Shown: positions 22,049-30,628 of the stretch, piece after piece | Layout: every line of letters starts with the position of its first letter | Position numbering within the stretch: position 1 is the first letter of the stretch | Assembly: GCA_900541875.1 (NCBI GenBank) | Contig: UQLF01000015.1 | Location: forward strand, 1-46,793 | Reading direction: 5' to 3' | From: an uncultured Collinsella sp. | GTDB lineage: Bacteria; Actinomycetota; Coriobacteriia; Coriobacteriales; Coriobacteriaceae | DNA: 46,793 nucleotides | The notes under the pieces: generated by a model | Told to the model about the DNA's origin: nothing | Seen by the model: the letters and a program-made list of their open reading frames with translations, nothing else | Database searches by the model: none | Program-made: the position numbers and the translations under genes

Positions 22049-24223
22049 TTAGGGGAGGAGCTTCATGGCGGCGTCGTGGGCGGCGTGCTCGTAGGTGTCG
22101 TCGAGGGGTTTGAGCGGCAGCAGGGCGGCGGCCTGTGCATCGCCACGGCGCTCGAGAGCGTGGGCGATGAGCCAGTCGGCGAGCTCGGGGTTCTTGGGCA
22201 GTGCCGGTCCGTGCAGGTACGTGCCGATGACGCCCTTGTAGATCAGACCCTCAAGGCCATCATCGCTGTTGTTGCCGGTGCCCGCGACGACGGACGTTCC
22301 GAGCGGCGTGGCCTCTGCATCGAGCAGGGTGCGGCCACCGTGGTTCTCAAATCCCACAAAGGGCTCAGGTGCCAGGTCGGTTTTGACGGCTACGTTGCCG
22401 ATCAGGCGGTCGGAGCCGCGTACGGTTTCGGCGGCAATGACCCCCAGGCCCTCGATGCGATCCTCGCCCATATAGTACGAACGGCCGAGCAGCTGATAGC
22501 TGCCACAGATGGCAAGCAGCGAGCCGCCATCCTCAACATAGGCCGCGACCTTGTCTTTTTGAGCGAGCAATTCATGTGCCACAGCCAGCTGATCGCGGTC
22601 GGAGCCACCGCCCATCATGACGATGTCGGCGTCGGTGAGATCGAGCGACTCGCCCATGCGGACCTCGTCCACGCGAACGGGAATGCCACGCCAGGCGCAA
22701 CGGCGCTCGAGCGCGATAACATTGCCGCCGTCGCCGTAGAGGTTAAGGGCATCGGGATACAGGTAGACGATGCGCAGCGGGCGCGAAAGCTCGACTGGTG
22801 CGATGCCGACAGGAAGAGCGCTGCCGTCGGCACGGGCTACGGCGCGCCCGGCAACAGCGTCGGCGGTGGTGCCCTTCAGCCCGTCGAGTTCTTTGACCAG
22901 CGGCGGGAAGGCCGTGTAGTTGGCGACGGCGTAGAAGGTGTCATCGGCGGCCTCGTCTGCCACGGCGCCAATTGCCTGCGCGACGTCCGAGATAATCGCG
23001 GCATCGATGCCGGCGTACTTGAGGCGCACCTGCATGTCGTGCGCACGCGTGCCTCCGGCAAAGGCGACAAGCCCTGGGGTATCGGCGATGCGCTCGAAGT
23101 CGACGTCGTAGATCCACGATACATCGTGTCCGTCGGCGTCGTTGTCGTTAAGGAAGAAAGCGCAGAGTCTGCCGCCTGCCGTCTTGATGGACTGGATTTG
23201 TCGATCGAAGCCTACGGGATTCTTGGCCAGGTTGGCCTCGACGGTGCGGCCGGCGATATCCCAGCGGCCCATGCGTCCGCCGGCGGGGACGTAGGCATCG
23301 AGCGTGGGCTGCAGATGTGCCGGGTCCACGCCCAACTCATGTGCGGCAAAGAATGCAGCGGCAACGTTATAGACCATGTACAGACCGTTGTAGCGTGTGG
23401 CGATATGTGCGGCAGCCGCGTCGGGCGCAGATCCAAAGACCAGGTCAAAGCCGTAGCCGTCGCAGCCGAGCTCCACGCCCGTCACGCGGCGGACCAGTGC
23501 GGGGCGTGCCCAACCGCACGAGGGGCAATGGTAGGCGCCGAGTTGACCATACTGCACATAGTCGTACTCCAACGGGGCGTTGCACTGCGAGCAAAAGCGC
23601 GAGTCGCTAATACGGTCGGACTCGGTGTTGGTGGCGCCATCGATGCCAAAGGCAATGCTCGCGTTGGGAACGCGCACGGCAATCGAGGCGCACAGCGGGT
23701 CGTCGGCGTTGTAGATGAGCGTTGTCGTCGGAGAGAGCTCCAACGCATGGGCGATGACGTCTTGGGTGTGATCGATCTCGCCATAGCGATCCAGCTGGTC
23801 ACGGAACAGGTTGAGCAGCACAAAGTATGTCGGCTTGAGCTTGGGCAGGACGCGCACGGTGTAGAGCTCGTCGCATTCAAAAACGCCCACGCGCTTGCCG
23901 CCGGCTCGCTTGAGGCCGCTGCGCGCCTCGAGCAGTGCACCCACCACGCCCGGCTCCATGTTGTTGCCGGCGCGGTTGCATACCACGGTGGCGCCGCTGG
24001 CGGCAACGGCGTCGGCGATGAGGTTGGAGGTGGTGGTCTTGCCATTAGTGCCGGTGATCACCACGCTGCGGTCGACCAGGCTCGCGAGGTCGCTTAGCAG
24101 CTCGGGGTCGATTTTCATGGCGATGCGGCCGGGAAGCACGCCACCCTGGCGCTTAAGGACGGAGCGCAGCCCCCAGCGAGCGATATCGCTCGAGGTGCAG
24201 GCAAGAGATGAGCGGAGGTTCAT
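22049..24223 (-). CDS. MurT-GatD fusion: lipid II isoglutaminyl synthase in one chain
   Basis: This 724-residue protein joins two enzymes that together amidate the D-glutamate of lipid II. The MurT half (1-450) is a Mur-ligase-like domain with P-loop GTNGKTT (residues 58-64), a four-cysteine zinc ribbon (Cys211, 214, 233, 236) and the DUF1727 part including SWIYD (Asp373). After a linker (about 451-481) comes the GatD half, a class I glutamine amidotransferase: RIVYLYPDALNLYGDGGNV, nucleophile LLAICGSYQLLG (Cys573) and YLHGP (His671). In Staphylococcus and Streptococcus these are two genes. No stop or frameshift separates the halves here. It is the last gene of a three-gene minus-strand operon and lies 45 bp after the preceding gene. 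Confidence 0.9.
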   Translation of the reverse strand: MNLRSSLACTSSDIARWGLRSVLKRQGGVLPGRIAMKIDPELLSDLASLVDRSVVITGTNGKTTTSNLIADAVAASGATVVCNRAGNNMEPGVVGALLEARSGLKRAGGKRVGVFECDELYTVRVLPKLKPTYFVLLNLFRDQLDRYGEIDHTQDVIAHALELSPTTTLIYNADDPLCASIAVRVPNASIAFGIDGATNTESDRISDSRFCSQCNAPLEYDYVQYGQLGAYHCPSCGWARPALVRRVTGVELGCDGYGFDLVFGSAPDAAAAHIATRYNGLYMVYNVAAAFFAAHELGVDPAHLQPTLDAYVPAGGRMGRWDIAGRTVEANLAKNPVGFDRQIQSIKTAGGRLCAFFLNDNDADGHDVSWIYDVDFERIADTPGLVAFAGGTRAHDMQVRLKYAGIDAAIISDVAQAIGAVADEAADDTFYAVANYTAFPPLVKELDGLKGTTADAVAGRAVARADGSALPVGIAPVELSRPLRIVYLYPDALNLYGDGGNVIALERRCAWRGIPVRVDEVRMGESLDLTDADIVMMGGGSDRDQLAVAHELLAQKDKVAAYVEDGGSLLAICGSYQLLGRSYYMGEDRIEGLGVIAAETVRGSDRLIGNVAVKTDLAPEPFVGFENHGGRTLLDAEATPLGTSVVAGTGNNSDDGLEGLIYKGVIGTYLHGPALPKNPELADWLIAHALERRGDAQAAALLPLKPLDDTYEHAAHDAAMKLLP

Positions 24224-24268
24224 GAAACCGTTCCTAACGTAAACGACATGGTCGGGTCGAGTGCGTCA

Positions 24269-25312
24269 CTAAAAACCGTAGCGGCGCGCAAATTCCTGGG
24301 CAAGCTGCGACACGTCTTCGCAGGCATTGGCCCAGGGGGCAAAGTCGGGAGTGTCCGAGATAATACCGTCCGCTTCCCAAACGGCCTGGTGCGAAAGGTC
24401 CCAGGGGTCGTGCGGTTCGGGCCGGCAGGGAAGGTACGGTGTCTGATACATGGGGTTCAGCAAAAAGAACGCGCCGCCCTCGCAGCGGTTGGCAAACTCG
24501 CGCAGCGCGCGTGTCGCCGGGCGCATCTTGTTCGTTTTGAACAACAGGATCGTGCGGGCGAGTAGGTACCAGGGGGAGCTCTCGAGGGCATCGGCCCCCA
24601 TCTGCTCCTCGAGCTGGTGGGCCAGGGCAAAAAAACCGTCCTCGTCTTCCAGGCGAGCGAGGGCGAGTAGCACGGTGCCTGCCGCTCGGGTGGGATAGCC
24701 TTCCGCCTTAAGAACGCGGCGAGAATAGTTGGCGGCAGCACGGTAGCGAGCGCTCGCCATGCACAGCTGCGAGATGGCCTCGAGCGTATGGAGCCACCCG
24801 ATAAGAGCCGGCTCGCTTACGGTAAGGTCTGCTGCGGTGACACCGTCGGCCAAAATATTATTGGCCCAGTAGTGCGGGGCTTCCATGTCGAACCCGGGCA
24901 CGCTTTGCTGCAGGTAATCGGCCGTGGTCGCCTCGAGTTTCATCAGGTCGCCCAGGCAGGCGTCGACGGGCGTGTCCGCCAAAATGATGGCGAGCAGCTG
25001 CGCGTCGAGGACATACGCATCGACGCGGACGATCTTGAGCAGCTCATCGCGCATGTCGTCGAACAGGCGATTGCGCGTCTGCTCAAACTCCTCGTCGCTG
25101 CCCATGTCCTCGATGCGATGGAGCTCGTCGAGCAGGTGGCGATGAACGCCGGCATAGGACAGCAGTGCCTGGGCATGCTCGGTCTGCGCATACTTATGAG
25201 GGTTGACGCTCACGTCGTTATGGACAAGCTCGCGTGCTGCATCGGTGAGTTCGGGGTGCGACGCAACGTAGGCGCGCTCCAGGTAGGCGGGGATGTAGAC
25301 GCTCGGATCCAT
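24269..25312 (-). CDS. Helical-repeat (TPR-like) protein, 347 aa, unknown function
   Basis: I do not recognise a named family. The protein is soluble, largely helical, and contains TPR-like pairs such as LHTLEAISQLCMASARYR followed by AAANYSRRVLKAEGYPTRAA. It starts MDPSVYIPAYLERAYVASHP and ends with a Trp/Pro-rich tail (PHDPWDLSHQAVWEADG). Its ATG overlaps the stop of the preceding gene in TAATG, and the MurT-GatD gene follows 45 bp later. The central region resembles the preceding 358-residue protein (W-L-x2-L-x-A-x-S followed by a similar helix order), so the two are probably paralogs. A scaffold or protein-interaction role is plausible but unproved. Confidence 0.78.
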   Translation of the reverse strand: MDPSVYIPAYLERAYVASHPELTDAARELVHNDVSVNPHKYAQTEHAQALLSYAGVHRHLLDELHRIEDMGSDEEFEQTRNRLFDDMRDELLKIVRVDAYVLDAQLLAIILADTPVDACLGDLMKLEATTADYLQQSVPGFDMEAPHYWANNILADGVTAADLTVSEPALIGWLHTLEAISQLCMASARYRAAANYSRRVLKAEGYPTRAAGTVLLALARLEDEDGFFALAHQLEEQMGADALESSPWYLLARTILLFKTNKMRPATRALREFANRCEGGAFFLLNPMYQTPYLPCRPEPHDPWDLSHQAVWEADGIISDTPDFAPWANACEDVSQLAQEFARRYGF

Positions 25313-26388
25313 TAGAGGTCTCCTCCCTTAAACGGCAAACCTTGCTCGGCCGCCCGCAGGATGCGCTCATCGATTTGGGAACGCACGATATCGTTGGTGG
25401 CGACCCAGGCGGCAAAACTGGCGTTGTCGGGGGCGCCCAGACCCTCCTGCAGTACCGGCGTCGCCTCGGACAGCGCAAGGACGAGCTCGTCGGTGGAGCC
25501 TGCACCTACGTTGACGCGGGCATAGACGCCATCGGGAAACTCGGTTTGGAAGTAGAGCGCCTCGGCTGCGTGCGGGCACGAGCGTGCAAGGATGCGCAAG
25601 TAGCGCTCGGCACACTCGTAGTCCAGCTCGCGCCAGGCAGCGCTCATCAGCGCGATGAGCGTCCACGGGTCCAAGTCGCGCTCCGCGTCCTTGGGACGAC
25701 GGCGCAGCGGCGTGTTGGCGAGATAGGGGACGGAGTGGGCAGAGCGAAAGCGCTTGAGCTCCTCTGCGGGGTATTCGAGCTTTGCCATGGCGAGCATCGC
25801 GGTGTGGCGGACGCCGGCCTGATCGTTGGGGGCAAAGTCGAGGCTGCGGTTTGCGGCTTCGAGCGACATGCGATAGCGGCCGCTGATGAGGGCGCGCGAC
25901 GCAAGGGCGGCAAGCCAGCGCAGGTAGGGGCGGCGCATAAGGTCGCCAGCGGCCTCGCGCTCGTAGGGGTCCTGCGCCGAGGCGATCTTGAGCGCCAGAT
26001 CGTGCTCCACCTCGTCGCACTTGGACACCAGATACTGTACGTATTCCTCGTTGGATTCGGCGGTGAGGGCGGTCAGCATGCGCTGAGCGTCCCAGTTGGT
26101 CGGATCGAGCTCGGTTGCCTCGCGAAGCATGTTCTCGGCAGCGGCCTCTTCTTGCTCTGCCTGGGTATCGTCAGGGATAAAGGGAATGCGGTAGTCGACA
26201 GCCTCGACCACCTTGGCAATCAGATGCCCGGCGCGGTCGCGGTCGTGCACGATGAGCGGTGCGGGGTTGCGGGTGAATTGTTCCATCAGACGCTCTACGG
26301 CGGCAGCGTCGGTGAGCGGGATATTGTCGCGGCGCAAGGCCTCAAGAACGAGGCGATGGCAATCTTCTTGAATGGGATCGAATGCCAT
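25312..26388 (-). CDS. Helical-repeat (TPR-like) protein, 358 aa, unknown function
   Basis: This is the first gene of the three-gene operon with its paralog and MurT-GatD. The protein is soluble and helical; LRWLAALASRALISGRYRM and SLEAANRSLDFAPNDQAGV form a clear TPR-like helix pair, and MLREATELDPTNWDAQRML another. It resembles ST7-type TPR proteins in its helix order, but I would not assign that family without a profile search. I chose ATG 26388, with AAAGGAGG just upstream, over ATG 26418. The stop overlaps the next start by one base (TAATG). The 500-bp gap upstream is divergent with the alcohol dehydrogenase gene. Confidence 0.75.
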   Translation of the reverse strand: MAFDPIQEDCHRLVLEALRRDNIPLTDAAAVERLMEQFTRNPAPLIVHDRDRAGHLIAKVVEAVDYRIPFIPDDTQAEQEEAAAENMLREATELDPTNWDAQRMLTALTAESNEEYVQYLVSKCDEVEHDLALKIASAQDPYEREAAGDLMRRPYLRWLAALASRALISGRYRMSLEAANRSLDFAPNDQAGVRHTAMLAMAKLEYPAEELKRFRSAHSVPYLANTPLRRRPKDAERDLDPWTLIALMSAAWRELDYECAERYLRILARSCPHAAEALYFQTEFPDGVYARVNVGAGSTDELVLALSEATPVLQEGLGAPDNASFAAWVATNDIVRSQIDERILRAAEQGLPFKGGDL

Positions 26389-26888
26389 GGGGCCTCCTTT
26401 GCTGCGGTTAGGGTTCAAATGTCTATATATAAAGTACTAGTTTACCCGCATGTAGCACACCGGGGGTGCCGCACTTGGACTTGCACCTTTGCACCACGAA
26501 GACGGATGTCGCACAAATGTCGGCACCTTGGACGACCGAGTGGTATCACGGTGCCGCAAACGGTCGATTTTTGGCGGCGAACGGTGCATATTTTGGAGGG
26601 GCACAGTCCTGCCCGGGATATGTGGTCAACCTTGATAAAACGTTTGCCCAGCTTGGGAGTATGAATGCCGCACAAGGGTCTTCAGGGATAGAAAAAACGT
26701 TTCATCATTGGCGGCTTTAGGTGAATAACTGACCAACCAGAACGGTAAAATAGTGTTTGTCTGAGCGTTGAGACGTTTAGACATCGCGCATTGTCATCGC
26801 CGGCAACGCGCAAACCGGTCCTAACGGAGCCAATTGGGTGCTCCGTTATATACGCAAGTCTAAGAGGGGCTTGTTTAGGAGGCACAGT
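26389..26888. other. 500-bp divergent intergenic region
   Basis: No supported gene. Two copies of AAAACGTTT lie at 26637-26645 and 26694-26702, each holding the 8-bp palindrome AAACGTTT, 57 bp apart. They could be operator sites for the alcohol dehydrogenase downstream. A clear -35/-10 pair could not be identified. Confidence 0.4.
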
Positions 26889-28112
26889 ATGGGACGTTTT
26901 ACCAATCCTCGCGATCTGTACTTTGGTGAGGGCGCTCGCCACGAGGTGAAGAACCTCAAGGGTAAGAAGGCCATCATCGTTTCTGGCGGCAGCTCTATGC
27001 GCCGCGGCGGGTTCCTGCAGGACGTTGAGGCCGACCTCAAAGAGGCCGGCATGGAGGTCAAGCTGTTCGAGGGCGTCGAGTCCGATCCCTCCATCGAGAC
27101 CGTCATGAAGGGCGCAGCCGCTATGCGCGACTTCGAGCCCGACTGGATTGTTGCTATCGGCGGCGGTTCGCCCATCGATGCCGCTAAGGCCATGTGGGTC
27201 TTCTACGAGTATCCCGAGGAGTCCTTCGACAACATTATCCAGCCGTTCAGCTTCCCCGAGCTGCGTCAGAAGGCTCACTTCTGCGCCATTTCCTCTACCT
27301 CCGGCACTGCTACCGAGGTCACCGCATTCTCCGTCATCACGGATTACGAAAAGGGCATCAAGTACCCGCTGGCCGACTTCAACATCACCCCTGATGTCGC
27401 CATCGTCGACCCCGAGCTCACCTACACCATGCCCGCCAAGCTGTGCGCTCACACCGGCATGGATGCTCTGACCCACTGCATGGAGGCCTACGTTTCCACC
27501 TGCGCCTCTATGTTCACCGACGCCAACGCTCTGCACGGCATCCGCGAGATCGTCGAGTGGCTGCCCAAGTCCTATGCTGGCGACCATGAGGCCCGTCAGC
27601 ACATGCACGAGGCTCAGTGCATCGCCGGTATCGCCTTCTCCTCGGGCCTGCTCGGCATCGTTCACTCCATGGCTCACAAGACCGGTGCTGCCTTCGAGAA
27701 CGGCCACATCATCCACGGTGCCGCTAACGCCATGTACCTGGGCAAGGTCATCCAGTGGAACTCCAAGGATCCCCGTGCTGCCGAGCGTTACGCTTACGTG
27801 GCCAAGGAGATCCTGCACCTTCCCGGCGAGACCAACGAGGAGCTCATCGCTGCGCTCGTCCAGAAGATCCGCGACCTCAACGACCAGCTCAACATTCCGC
27901 AGTCCATCAAGGATTACGCGAATGGTGGCGTGAAGGTCGACGCCGAGAACCCGCAGATGGTTTCCGAGGAGGAGTTCCTCGCCAAGCTGCCCGAGATTGC
28001 CGCGAACGCCGAGCAGGACGCCTGCACGCCCGAGAACCCGCGTGAGACCAAGGCTGCCGACTTCGAGAAGATCCTCAAGGCCTGCTACTACGACACCGAC
28101 ATCGATTTCTAA
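26889..28112 (+). CDS. Iron-containing alcohol dehydrogenase
   Basis: This 407-residue protein is a group III (Fe-dependent) alcohol dehydrogenase, reducing aldehydes or oxidising alcohols with NAD(P)H; butanol dehydrogenase-like members are the closest in style. The dinucleotide loop is IGGGSPIDAAKAMW. The metal ligands are in HTGMDALTHCMEAYVS (Asp and His) and GIVHSMAHKTGAAFENGHIIHGAANA (two His). ATG 26889 follows TTAGGAGG; the upstream open frame crosses the leader and is not coding. Codon use is strongly biased to C/G-ending codons, which suggests high expression in fermentation. A terminator follows, then a glycerol dehydrogenase. Confidence 0.92.
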   Translation: MGRFTNPRDLYFGEGARHEVKNLKGKKAIIVSGGSSMRRGGFLQDVEADLKEAGMEVKLFEGVESDPSIETVMKGAAAMRDFEPDWIVAIGGGSPIDAAKAMWVFYEYPEESFDNIIQPFSFPELRQKAHFCAISSTSGTATEVTAFSVITDYEKGIKYPLADFNITPDVAIVDPELTYTMPAKLCAHTGMDALTHCMEAYVSTCASMFTDANALHGIREIVEWLPKSYAGDHEARQHMHEAQCIAGIAFSSGLLGIVHSMAHKTGAAFENGHIIHGAANAMYLGKVIQWNSKDPRAAERYAYVAKEILHLPGETNEELIAALVQKIRDLNDQLNIPQSIKDYANGGVKVDAENPQMVSEEEFLAKLPEIAANAEQDACTPENPRETKAADFEKILKACYYDTDIDF

Positions 28113-28134
28113 TCGACTCTTGTTATCGTAACGA

Positions 28135-28179
28135 GGGGCTCCGCACGTATCTGTACGGAGCCCCTTTCTTTTTTCTTTT
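28135..28179 (+). terminator. Terminator after the Fe-alcohol dehydrogenase
   Basis: GGGGCTCCG (28135-28143) pairs with CGGAGCCCC (28156-28164) and is followed by TTTCTTTTTTC. It separates this gene from gldA. Confidence 0.85.
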
Positions 28180-28195
28180 AGAGAATGGGATAGTT

Positions 28196-29296
28196 ATGGC
28201 TGCAATTTTCAATAGCCCCAGCAAGTACATCCAGGGTCCGGACGAGCTGGCCAAGCTCGGCTCCTATGTCGAGCCGCTCGGCGCTAAGGCCCTCGTCATC
28301 GTGACGCCTTCGGGCAAGAAGCGCGTCGGTGCCAAGATCGAGGGCGGCTTTGCCGAGGCTAAGGCCGAGCTGCTGTTTGAGGATTTTAACGGCGAGTGCT
28401 CCAAGGGCGAGGTCGATCGCCTGGTTGCGCTCGCTCGCGACAACGGTTGCGATATCGTCGTCGGCGTCGGTGGCGGCAAGATCCTCGACACCGCGAAGGC
28501 CGTCGCCTACTACCTGGAGTCCCCGGTTATCATTTGCCCCACCATTGCTTCGACCGATGCCCCGTGTTCGGCGCTTTCGGTGCTTTATACCGATGACGGC
28601 CAGTTCGACAAGTACCTCTTCCTTAAGGCAAACCCCAATATTGTCCTTATGGATACGACGGTTATCGCGGCGAGCCCGGTGCGCCTGACGGTTTCCGGCA
28701 TGGGCGATGCGCTCGCAACCTATTTCGAGGCCCAGGCAACGCACGATGCCGACGGCGGCACCTGCGCTGGCGGCAAGGGCGGCATGGCCGGTCTGGCGCT
28801 TGCCAAGCTCTGCTACGAGACGCTTATGGCCGATGGCGTTAAGGCCAAGGTCGCGCTGGAGAAGGGTGCGCTCACGCCTGCCGTCGAGCATATCATCGAG
28901 GCAAACACGCTGCTCTCCGGCATCGGCTTTGAGAGCTCGGGCCTTGCTGCTGCTCATGCCATCCACAATGGCCTGACGATGCTGCCCGAGTGCCACGGCA
29001 TGTATCACGGCGAGAAGGTCGCCTTTGGCACTATCGTCCAGCTGGTACTCGAGGATGCTCCGACTGAGAAACTCGAGGAAGTCTTGGGCTTCTGCATTGA
29101 GCTGGGCCTGCCGGTCACGATGAAGGAACTTGGCGTTGCCGAGCTTACGCGCGAGCAGGCCATGATTGTTGCCGAGGCCGCCTGCGCACCCGATGACACC
29201 ATGTGCAACATGCCGTTTGAGGTGACGCCCGAGATGGTTGCAAACGCCATTCTGGGTGCCGACGCACTGGGTCACTACTATCTCATGGATGAGTAA
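28196..29296 (+). CDS. gldA: Glycerol dehydrogenase
   Basis: GldA oxidises glycerol to dihydroxyacetone with NAD+, or runs in reverse. The 366-residue protein has the N-terminal SPSKYIQGPDELAKLG typical of the family, the NAD loop VGGGKILDTAKAVAYY, and the zinc ligands: Asp in GMGDALATYFEAQA and His in AAAHAIHNGL and YHGEKVAFG. Cys-rich stretches (TIASTDAPCSALSVLY) also match. The ATG at 28196 has only a weak Shine-Dalgarno site, and the upstream terminator ends 17 bp before it, so its promoter would overlap that terminator. It has its own terminator and a divergent paralog follows. Confidence 0.92.
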   Translation: MAAIFNSPSKYIQGPDELAKLGSYVEPLGAKALVIVTPSGKKRVGAKIEGGFAEAKAELLFEDFNGECSKGEVDRLVALARDNGCDIVVGVGGGKILDTAKAVAYYLESPVIICPTIASTDAPCSALSVLYTDDGQFDKYLFLKANPNIVLMDTTVIAASPVRLTVSGMGDALATYFEAQATHDADGGTCAGGKGGMAGLALAKLCYETLMADGVKAKVALEKGALTPAVEHIIEANTLLSGIGFESSGLAAAHAIHNGLTMLPECHGMYHGEKVAFGTIVQLVLEDAPTEKLEEVLGFCIELGLPVTMKELGVAELTREQAMIVAEAACAPDDTMCNMPFEVTPEMVANAILGADALGHYYLMDE

Positions 29297-29309
29297 ATCA
29301 AGCTAAGGA

Positions 29310-29345
29310 AGGGGCAAAGCCAACAGATGGCTTTGCCCCTTTTTG
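29310..29345 (+). terminator. gldA terminator
   Basis: A 12-bp perfect stem GGGGCAAAGCCA/TGGCTTTGCCCC (29311-29322 with 29328-29339) is followed by TTTTT. It lies 14 bp after the gldA stop. Confidence 0.9.
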
Positions 29346-29409
29346 CTATGGTGCAAAGGGGTCAGGTTACTTTGCACCAATCGTTGTTTGATGAAGGGCG
29401 GATTCTCGT

Positions 29410-30477
29410 ATGGCGCTTCCTGTGGTTTACGGCGGTCCCGGCCGGTATGTTCAGGGGCCGGGCGAACTGTCGCGTCAAGGCAAGTATTTGTCATGGTTGG
29501 GCTGCGCTGCCTATGTCTTGTTTGACCAGGGCACCGAGGATCGGCTGTGCAGACAGATCGTCGATGGATTTCTGGACGACGATCTAAGCGAGCCGTTCTT
29601 TAAGATTTATGACGGTCCGTGTACGGAAGAGGCCGTTTTCGAAATGGCTAAGGAAGCCCAGGCCGAGTATTGCGACATGGTAGTGGGTATTGGCGGCGGC
29701 AAAATGCTCGATATCGCCAAGGCCGTTGCGTTTTATACCGAGTTGCCGTTGTGCGTATGCCCCACGGCGGCTTCGATGGACGGTCCGTGCAGCGCGATTT
29801 CGGTGCTGTATCACGAGGATGGGTCGTTCGACCGCTATCTGATGCTCGAGAAGAATCCAGACCTGGTCGTGGTCGATACCAACGTGGTCGCGTCAGCCCC
29901 GCTGCGCATGACGGTCGCTGGTATGGGCGATGCGCTGGCAACGTACTTCGAGGCGCGTTCGTGCGCCGCGGCGCACGGCGCCAACGAGCACAGTGGCGCA
30001 CCGGGACACTTGGCCTTGGTTGCGGCTCGTGCCTGCTATGACACGCTTATGGAGTGCGGCGTCGCTGCCAAGCGCGATCTCAAAAAGGGCCGTATATCGC
30101 CGGCGGTTGAGCGCCTGATCGAGTGCAATATTCTGCTCTCGGGCGTCGGCTTTGAGAGCGGCGGCTTGGCGTTGGCGCATGCTATCGCCAACGGCCTGAC
30201 GATTCTGCCCGAGTGCAAGGCCATGCATGGTGAGGCCGTGGCATTTGGCCTGGTGGTGCAGCTGCGCCTGGAGCGTGCGCCCGAGCTTGATCAGGTGCTC
30301 GAGTTTTGCCAGCGCGTTGGTCTGCCGACGACGCTCGAGGAGCTGGGTCTTGGCGAGATTTCCGATGCCGATCTGCAGGGTGTTGCAAATGCGGTCTTTA
30401 GAAACGAGCGCAATATGGCTAACGAACAGGCCAAGGTGACCAAACAAAAACTCGTGCAGCTCATGTGCGAGGCATAG
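29410..30477 (+). CDS. Glycerol dehydrogenase paralog
   Basis: This 355-residue protein is a second member of the glycerol dehydrogenase family, clearly diverged from its neighbour. It keeps YVQGPGELSRQG, the NAD loop IGGGKMLDIAKAVAFY, TAASMDGPCSAISVLY, the zinc Asp in GMGDALATYFEARS, His in LAHAIANGL and His in MHGEAVAFG. The second His of the HAIHNG motif of the neighbour is Ala here. The C-terminus is different and lysine-rich (NEQAKVTKQKLVQLMCEA). Substrate could be glycerol or another vicinal diol or hydroxyketone. It is separated from gldA by a terminator, so the two may be regulated differently. Confidence 0.85.
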   Translation: MALPVVYGGPGRYVQGPGELSRQGKYLSWLGCAAYVLFDQGTEDRLCRQIVDGFLDDDLSEPFFKIYDGPCTEEAVFEMAKEAQAEYCDMVVGIGGGKMLDIAKAVAFYTELPLCVCPTAASMDGPCSAISVLYHEDGSFDRYLMLEKNPDLVVVDTNVVASAPLRMTVAGMGDALATYFEARSCAAAHGANEHSGAPGHLALVAARACYDTLMECGVAAKRDLKKGRISPAVERLIECNILLSGVGFESGGLALAHAIANGLTILPECKAMHGEAVAFGLVVQLRLERAPELDQVLEFCQRVGLPTTLEELGLGEISDADLQGVANAVFRNERNMANEQAKVTKQKLVQLMCEA

Positions 30478-30628
30478 TTTGGCGCTTGATTGACCTTGTG
30501 CAATCGAGACGGCGATAGGCCATGGGCTATTTGCTGCAAAGATGCTCCGCGTGTAATTTGCCCGAGGCGTGGGCCGATAGCGTATCATTATCTCTTGCTT
30601 GTTTGCACTGCTCAGGGAGGGGCCGCGC

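Noticed and set aside
21980..24097. 705-codon plus-strand open frame
   Set aside because: It is antisense to the clearly recognised MurT-GatD gene and has a low-complexity composition with no family motif.
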